Shown here one piece after another: positions 57,365 through 64,000 of a stretch of DNA of 64,000 nt. Under the pieces are notes generated by a model. That model did no database searches, was not told the origin of the DNA, and worked only from the letters and a program-made list of their open reading frames with translations. This DNA is from Rhododendron vialii (taxonomy: Eukaryota > Streptophyta > Magnoliopsida > Ericales > Ericaceae). Made by a program: the position numbers and the translations under genes. The first letter of the stretch is position 1; every line of letters starts with the position of its first letter. The stretch covers positions 18,067,001 to 18,131,000 of the forward strand of contig NC_080567.1 of NCBI RefSeq assembly GCF_030253575.1, read 5' to 3'.

Positions 57365-60300
57365 CTAATCATCCTCTGGACCAAAATCCTTAACCTTGAC
57401 ATCTGCATCTTCTCCGTACTGAATGCAATTATCAATTTGAGATAAGACGTATCGTACACTGTATAGAGAGAAACAAAGAGAAAAGGGCACAGTCAAAAAC
57501 CAAAAGCACAAGAGAAACTCTAATAATACTTGTGCATTCATCTTTTGCAACTCCGACAAACTAGAACCCACAGAGCAATAGGGAGGGCTTTTCTGGGGAG
57601 TACATAAAGAGAACATAGAATTTCTTCACTGGCTCCAACTACTGAGCTGAGATTGAATTCATCTTTAAAAGACACCCATTAATGTTATTATCAATCTCAA
57701 CCGAACCGAAACAGGAATAAAGAATGTAACTTCTATAATCCATTTTCCCTTTCCTTTTATTTGTGCTAATAAATCCAAGCACCAAACAGAGCACGATCTG
57801 ACTCATCTGACTAATCGCAAGAAGACAGGCACTTGATCAATCTATTCAACTTGATATTTGCCATAAACGAGGACTCTCAAAAACCAGAAATTAAAAGCTA
57901 AAACATGAACGTTTAGGGTTAAGGTATCATAAACACTAGAAAAATTGGCAGGTTTCTACAAAATTTGCAAAGCATGTGACCATAAACTCAGATTCATGAA
58001 AAAGGGGAAATATGCAGTGGTGTATTTGTATGTATGCGTGCAAAAGCATGCACATTTGCTTGAGTACAGCCCCCACACCGCCCACCCAAGTAAAAACAAT
58101 ACAAAAGGCCGAAAAGAGACACATAGAGTACCTGCTCTCTTTCCTTAAGTCCAAGGGCACGAAGCTTACCATGCTATACTGATCCACCTGTTACAAAAAA
58201 ATATGACACTAATAAGCAATCACAAATTATCCTCCCCAACTATAACAAAGGCTAAAAACTACGATGAGGAGAACAATGAGAACTAGCGGCCAGCCATGCC
58301 TATATTATATAACCCATAATAGACCCCTCACTGAAAAGGAGAATCTGCAAAAATAAACCCCGTACTTCACAAGTGTGTTATCATTATGCTGTGTGTGCAA
58401 GTATGGCTGCAAGAGAAGAAACGAGGGGACAGAGGGAGTAATTAACGTCACTCCACTCCAGTTCACACCAAATACAGATTGGGAAAGGACACATTATCCT
58501 CCGTTATCTTCCTTCTTCCATGTTCCCATGGGATACATATCCCCCTCCTAATCCAAGGATAAACCTTGTCTCCTTGTATCATGGAATCACCGACCTTCCA
58601 TACACGTGGTCTCTTGGAAGACATTTGGGTGGAAAACACACAGAACCGGCCATACAGTCAAAAGGGACTCATATCATGCAACTTGTTATCAAGTTCATAT
58701 ACAATGACCTAGAAATTGCAGCAAGGCTATTTCCAGCAATAGAATTTGAAACTGCTATTTTCCGCAAAAGAGCCTTTTAAAGCAACTTCAATGTGGGATG
58801 CAACATCAGTCAACATGAAGTGGGGAGGTCCTTAGAAGAATCCATGAGGAATTGACTTGGAATAATACTTACTAATTCAATCAAAGCTTTGTTAAGCTTT
58901 CCAAATTGAGGAGCCATGCGTTGATTCAACTCTGAGAGCAAAACACGAGGTTCTGGATTCAAGTAACTAGAAAAGATAACCATACAAAAGGGTTAAAGGT
59001 GAAATAAAGAAGATAAATAAGTAGAAGCCGATAGCAAAATGTGGAAGGACCTACTCTTCAATTTCTCTTTTGTTCGTCACAAGATCCACTTTGGAGAGAA
59101 TGTTAACATGGGGTAGTTCAAGTTGAACCATTGCAGAAAGTGAAGCCATGCAACCACTTATAAACTTGGTGACGTCAGAGTCATGAACTAGCGTAAAGAG
59201 AGAAACAACAATTATTAAGCCTCGGTAAAAAGACCGCAGAGCCAGGGGCCAAATTTTAGAACTGAAATTACAAGAAATTAGGGAAGAGAAAAAAAAAATT
59301 CAAACAAACCTGTGAATCAAGCAAGTAAACAACACAAACATTGAAGTTCTTACGCTTCAAATGCTCCACGAAGTTTTTAAGTACGGGAACATGCGAAAAA
59401 AGCTCTATCTGGCCTACAAAGTAATTGATGTTCTAAAGATTAAAAAACCTCCACCAAAATGTAGAAACAAATACAGTATCTTCCAAATCCTTACAGTATG
59501 GTCACAGTACCGCTTACCCACTAAAACTTAAATAATGTTGCATACATATGTTCTTAGTGTTTCACATATAGGGTTGAAGATGGAAATGATCTGGTTAACT
59601 CTAAATAAAACAACACAAACTTACATAACTAATTTTGTCATCAGTAGAAACTAGCCACAACATAGAGAGAGGGATTACTTTCATTGTACATTAGTAATTA
59701 ACTAAAAGGACAAAAGCATCAGAACCCATCATGTTCATGTCCACATGTAGAAGTCCTTGAATGGGCTTTCAACTGTTTTGCTCTCACCTACTAGCGTAAC
59801 TCAACCAGTAAATGAGTCTAAATTAGGGCCTTCCATGTTGTAATGGACAACTACTGACACTAATTTCCCTTCTCACTATCGCCAATTTCATTGACATAGA
59901 AAAGGAATAACATAGCAGAGGTAAAATACCTGGGCAGTCAAAAACCAAGTAATCATCATCCAAGTAGTTATCCAATTCCTCTGTAAGCCAATCATCCAGA
60001 TTTTCTTCAAGGTGCCTAATGTCGAGATTTAAGGTCAACTTGGATTCCCACTATTGAATGGACAAGAAAAAAGTTATTTTACAAAGTATGCTAACAAGTT
60101 ATGCCTCTCCCAATAGACAACACAAAGAAAGATGAGAAAGGTAAATGATTTGGAAACCAAAACACAAAGGATACTCCATGCAATACATAAGGCCACCGTT
60201 TGGACCCAATCCAAGCTCTTCCATAACATCATCCAAAGAAATGAGTTCCCTGATATCTGCAATTAAACAACACTTGATTGGTCTAAAACCAAAGGAGGAG

Positions 60301-60721
60301 CTGAAACAATCAAACTTTCAATGGAATCATATAAGGGGATAAAAGAGTGAACTCTCTTTACCCATGGCTACGGGATAATTAAAATTTTCGGCAGCAGGAT
60401 CTAAGTTCACGATATGGATTGTTCGCCTCATCGTTTCACAGTGTTGAAACAAACTAGAGCAGTATGTAGACTGGAGAAGCAATAATTATGTAGATAGTCA
60501 GTACAGTAAATTGCAGAAATAACATGTGAAACAACTGATAAAAGGACGTTCTAGTTAAATGGCCATCTGCAAACCCAGACAAACAAGTCTAATAAAGCTG
60601 AATATCTTATAGCAAAGAAATAAATCAAAAGTCAAGCGGATAAAACAATCAAGAGATGTAAAATCCAAGAAATCACCTTGCCACTGCCTGCAGGGCCAAT
60701 AACTAGCTGTGCGTAACCCAT
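57365..60721 (-). CDS. GPN3: GPN-loop GTPase 3 homologue, nine exons
   Basis: Exons: 60677-60721, 60362-60470, 60175-60256, 59930-60015, 59310-59413, 59055-59187, 58873-58966, 58132-58187, 57365-57458; about 266 residues. Seen: P-loop GPAGSGK at residues 9-15, VNLDPAAE followed by NYPVAMDIREL, the Gly-Pro-Asn motif ([14 protein letters not shown]), switch [33 protein letters not shown] (guanine specificity) and the tail [23 protein letters not shown]3 with GPN1 acts in assembly and nuclear import of RNA polymerase II in eukaryotes. Splices are GT-AG and phases agree except at exon 6. There the canonical join after DSQ gives a stop because of two extra bases (ttcatgactctgacgtc); a donor 4 nt downstream (CAGGTTT|GTTTGA) would restore frame with an inserted VFHD. 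A 5' untranslated exon probably lies at 60722-60759. Confidence 0.88.
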
Positions 60722-60759
60722 TTAGGCCTTGGTTGAATATCTTAATAACCTCAAGAACT

Positions 60760-61185
60760 GCAACAAAAGCATACACAGCACACCAAATACCAGCCACGAA
60801 CAAAAAACTCAGTACACCAGAGAAAGCCATAAGCACTGACAAGAGAGGTACAAGAACACAACAGTAGTTGTATTTCCATCACAACAAAAAGAAGGTATCA
60901 CAGTACATTCCTATATCATATTACATTACTAAAATTTGTTTAAGCAGCACAAACCCATCATTCACTTAGCACTTCTTACTCAATGCCATGATTCATCAAC
61001 ATACAACCCCCCACCCACAAACTAGCCCTCTATACCGTTTAAAAAGAAAGAAAGAAGAAAAACCTAGGGAAAAAGGTATAATATATGCATTATATGGACA
61101 GAAAGCAACTGACCGGAAGGTTGGTAAATATCCCTTCCAACTGCAGTCACAATCGAAACCCTAGACCACAATATTAACTAGGGAT
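60760..61185 (-). other. Probable 5' leader intron / promoter of GPN3
   Basis: A pyrimidine-rich acceptor (TTTGTTGCAG on the minus strand, about 60760) precedes the leader piece before the ATG, so a further non-coding exon probably lies upstream. No other coding signal. Confidence 0.4.
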
Positions 61186-61661
61186 GTGATTTTGGCACTC
61201 CACTTTTAACCAATGGCCTATGATACACGGACACGGATACCGACACGGGGGACACGGAAATTCTAAAAAAAGGGGACACGGACACGGCGAGGGACACGCC
61301 ACGTGAAAATTTATTTATTTATATAAATATATAAATAATTTTAGTTTGACACCCAGACATTTTAAAAAAATTACAATTTGGCCCCCAAAATTTTAGAACA
61401 TTACAATTAAGCCCCTGCAGTGTCCCCATCAGTGTCCCTCCCGTGTCCCCAACCTTCTCCCCGTAAAAAATTTAAATTAAATTATGGGATTCGTGTCCCC
61501 GCTGTGTCTCCGTGTCCCGACACTACGATACTTTGACCTCTTAAAGGTGTCGGTGCTTCATAGCCAATGGCACTCCACTTTTAGTTTTGTTTCCTCACAT
61601 AATTAAGACACAAAGTGGAGTGCCAGTAGCTAAAACTAGAGTGCCAAAATCAATTCCCTAT
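61177..61661. mobile_element. MULE-type MITE with 9-bp target duplication, host of a nested MITE
   Basis: Ends GGGATGTGATTTTGGCACTC and the complement of gagtgccaaaatcaattccc, flanked on both sides by the identical 9-mer TATTAACTA. About 485 bp including the insertion; about 150 bp without it. Boundaries good to within a few bases. Confidence 0.82.
61217..61560. mobile_element. Nested TIR element with 8-bp target duplication
   Basis: Starts CTATGATACACGGACACGGA and ends GGTGCTTCATAG, flanked by CCAATGGC on both sides. Rich in gacacgg/tgtcccc phrases. An 8-bp duplication suggests hAT. It sits inside the MULE-type MITE, so it is the younger of the two. Coordinates approximate. Confidence 0.75.
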
Positions 61662-62831
61662 TAACTATTATAACAAGTAAGAGCATATCATGTAATCGGC
61701 TTGATACTGATACATACATCGTTTCTCTAATCAAACTCGTGCAGAACACATTATACTCAATACAGTGTATTTGACAAGCAAAAAAAAAAAAAAAAGCAAT
61801 TCGCATAGCCAAAACCCTAAGCTATTAAATATTTACCAGAAAACCAGAGCTCGAAATTATTATGGCAACCGTAATAACAAACTCGCAGACAAACAAAAAG
61901 GATCAATATACTCCTGCAACATGAGAGAGAGGCGTACATCAAAGTGTTAAGGGGTAGCGGTGGCGAATGAGTACAGAGCGAGGGAAACAGACAAAGCTAA
62001 AACAAAAGAGAGAGATGTTCCCTTCGCGGCACCTACAATCCTCTCCTACTGTGGTGTTTGTTTCTAAGGTTATGCCATCCCTGTCTACATTGCTAACTAG
62101 AGTAGCAAAAACCCATTTTGTTAAGCCGCCTGCAAGGATGTTTGGGAGCCAGATTGTGTCTTCTCATTCTGCATTTTGCGATTTTCCATGTTTACGAGTC
62201 GAATTCTGCTAATGCATTCTCAAAACTGTGTTTTAGAGGCACAATTTGAAAATCAGCTCTAGAACAGCTTTTTGGGATTCAATTGTGAGAATGAATTCTC
62301 TCATAATACATTTTGAAAACTACACTTTAGAGTTAAGAGGCACAATTTTGAGAATCAACCCTGGAGGTGCTTTTTCATTCTCCTTTTGAGATTATCTTCG
62401 CAAATTCATAATCTATTATGGCATTATCATCAAAATACTCATTCATAATTTATTTTGAGCATTATCCTCCCAAATACTACACTATTACAAAATCTGTTCT
62501 TCACACATCTCCCAAATACTTTACTAGATTACCGATCAAAAATAAAATACTTTACTAGATTCATAATTTATATTGGACACAATCCAAAATAAATAACTCA
62601 CGATCCAAACTGTAAAATGTAAAAGTAATAAGGCACCCAAACAGACCCAAAATACAATTTTTACCATACTAGTATAATATTTGTCTAAAAAAAGATAGGA
62701 AAAGCTAGGCATAAATGACAAAACCAAGGTTATGAATACCGTTTCATACCGGCCAATACGTACTGGTTTGGAGAGAAAATGGTACTTCAACCCTATAATA
62801 CCGTCCCGGCCTCAATACCGGCCCTTACCAG

Positions 62832-63437
62832 CAGGGGCGGAGCCAGAATTTTGGATAAGTGGGGTTGAAAATTTGAACTATATATGATTCACTTTTTCTA
62901 GTTGCTAATTGAAAGGAACAATTAGATTAACAAGTTAATCGAAAAGTAGATATCCATTAATAACAATGTAGCTTCGATTCACAATTGACCTCGACGACTT
63001 TTCATATTTCGGAAATGATGGATGAAACTATTTTAATCACTAATGTTTTGAAATAACAAAAGACAGAGCACTGATCCCAAAAACGAACGAAACCCGGGCA
63101 AAATTAGAGATTGATTTGGGATGAGAAAGAGATGAAGAAGACTTAGAGAAGTACCTGTTTGGAAATAAAGAACAGATCTCTCCAAGAAACCTAGGTTTTT
63201 TTAGCAAGAGCGAATGAAATGTTGTTCACGTTTTGGGGATTTTGTGGGTGAAAATTCTATTTTGACTCCTTTTTTTTTTCTAAGTACAAAACCCTTATGT
63301 ATTGGTTGGGGCAAAAATGAATTTTAAAGTGGGGTCAAATAAGTAAAAATGGGGTCAAATTTATACATATCCATAAGAAAATTTGGGAGGCAGTGGGGTC
63401 AGCTGCCTCCCCTTGACTCAGTGTGCCTCCGCCCCTG
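62832..63437. mobile_element. hAT-type non-autonomous element
   Basis: 606 bp, ends CAGGGGCGGAGCCAG and CCTCCGCCCCTG, flanked by CTTACCAG (62824-62831) and CTTACCGG (63438-63445), an 8-bp duplication with one mismatch. No transposase. It is inserted into a taccgg-rich repeat spanning roughly 62740-63530. Confidence 0.85.
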
Positions 63438-63568
63438 CTTACCGGTCGGTACCGGCGATTCCGGACAATACCGGGCAAGATGGTGGTACAGGAAATTTCG
63501 TCCGGTATTTTGCTAAACTAGTTTAGACGACAACCAGTAGGTTTTAGCAGTGCATCTCAGTAAGAAAA

Positions 63569-63750
63569 TCAGATCGCAATGAGAGAGAGGGGGGGGGGGG
63601 AGGGAGGAGAGAGGGAAAGGACGAGAGAGGGAGGGAGAGGACGAGAGAGAGAGCCCTACCTTTGCCATGACTGTGAGAGGGAGGGAGAGGACAAGAGAGA
63701 GAGCCCTACCTATTTGCCATGGCTGTGAGAGTGAGAGAGAGGTGAATGCA
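63569..63750. repeat. (GA)-rich tract with 50-bp tandem duplication
   Basis: GAGAGGG-rich sequence in which a unit ending gagagagagccctacc occurs twice with a period of 50 bp (63651 and 63701). The minus-strand frame through it is low-complexity. Confidence 0.8.
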
Positions 63751-63895
63751 GCACTGGAAGTCTGGAACTGGTTCGGGGGCAGCAGCAATAGAAAGAAGGA
63801 AGAAGGCTTATAAATGTGTGAAGCCCTAGAATTACAAAAGTACTTAATTACCCCTTACTTTTGAAACGGTTGAAGACATATTGACCATGAGCCAC

Positions 63896-64000
63896 TAGGG
63901 GTGTCAAACGTGCCTGTCATGCCGTGCCGTGCCGTGTCATTCAACTTCTATGCCAACCGTGCTTCGTACCGTGCCCGTTTACTTCATCGTGCCATGGCGT
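63896..64000. repeat. Partial dispersed repeat at the window end
   Basis: Starts ctaggggtgtcaaacgtgcc and continues with gtgccgtgccgtg phrases. It resembles a common plant TIR-repeat family with GGGGTGTCAAAC ends. Cut by the window edge. Confidence 0.45.

Noticed and set aside
60015..60050. Alternative acceptor for GPN3 exon 4 giving an extra LTLNLDIR segment
   Set aside because: The upstream acceptor puts a stop in frame; the acceptor at 60016 gives the family sequence and the right phase.

Overview
The window is nuclear DNA of a flowering plant, most likely a eudicot. The evidence is spliced plant genes with GT-AG introns (a BAHD acyltransferase, a potato-inhibitor-I protease inhibitor, a WAK-type galacturonan-binding protein, a GPN3 GTPase and RPL5 exons), AT-rich intergenic DNA, and dense plant transposons (Stowaway, Tourist, hAT and MULE MITEs, Helitron-like ends, a Tat-type Ty3/gypsy element). 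I cannot name the species. All splice models were built by eye from reading frame, splice dinucleotides and remembered family structure; no search was run.

Layout. 0-7 kb holds two plausible host genes on the + strand: an intronless BAHD acyltransferase (3325-4683) and a small secreted potato-inhibitor-I protein (5699-6558), with a Stowaway MITE upstream. 7-22 kb is repeat-rich: duplicated blocks, a foldback element, a 2.4-kb solo-LTR-like insertion that splits an unrecognised gene, a 985-bp non-autonomous MULE with a perfect 9-bp target duplication, minisatellites and a hairpin MITE. 22.2-23.5 kb has a minus-strand GUB_WAK-type membrane protein lacking any kinase or RING part.

25.3-38.2 kb is a defective Tat-lineage LTR retrotransposon with dual RNase H. 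Between integrase and the 3' LTR it carries an antisense, apparently intron-containing plant-mobile-domain plus coiled-coil gene. It sits inside a copy of a palindromic MITE with a GGACG target duplication.

38.6-46.4 kb is the most striking object: a 7.8-kb MULE with about 1.28-kb terminal inverted repeats (TIRs), each containing 254-bp tandem repeats. It encodes two convergent spliced genes, a FAR1-type transposase with an acidic tail and a small GRF-zinc-finger/coiled-coil/membrane-anchor protein. It lies between (TA)n tracts. Around it (38.2-50.9 kb) are seven copies of a (TA)n-flanked palindromic MITE family; the outer arm of one copy shares two motifs, at the same spacing, with the MULE terminus, and a diverged relative of the family core lies at 9.8 kb.

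47.6-56.2 kb holds Helitron-like ends, duplicated leader sequences and the two C-terminal exons of RPL5 (probably a captured or duplicated fragment). 57.4-60.8 kb is a nine-exon GPN-loop GTPase 3 gene on the minus strand with a suspicious 2-nt insertion in exon 6. 61-64 kb contains nested MITEs with clear target duplications.
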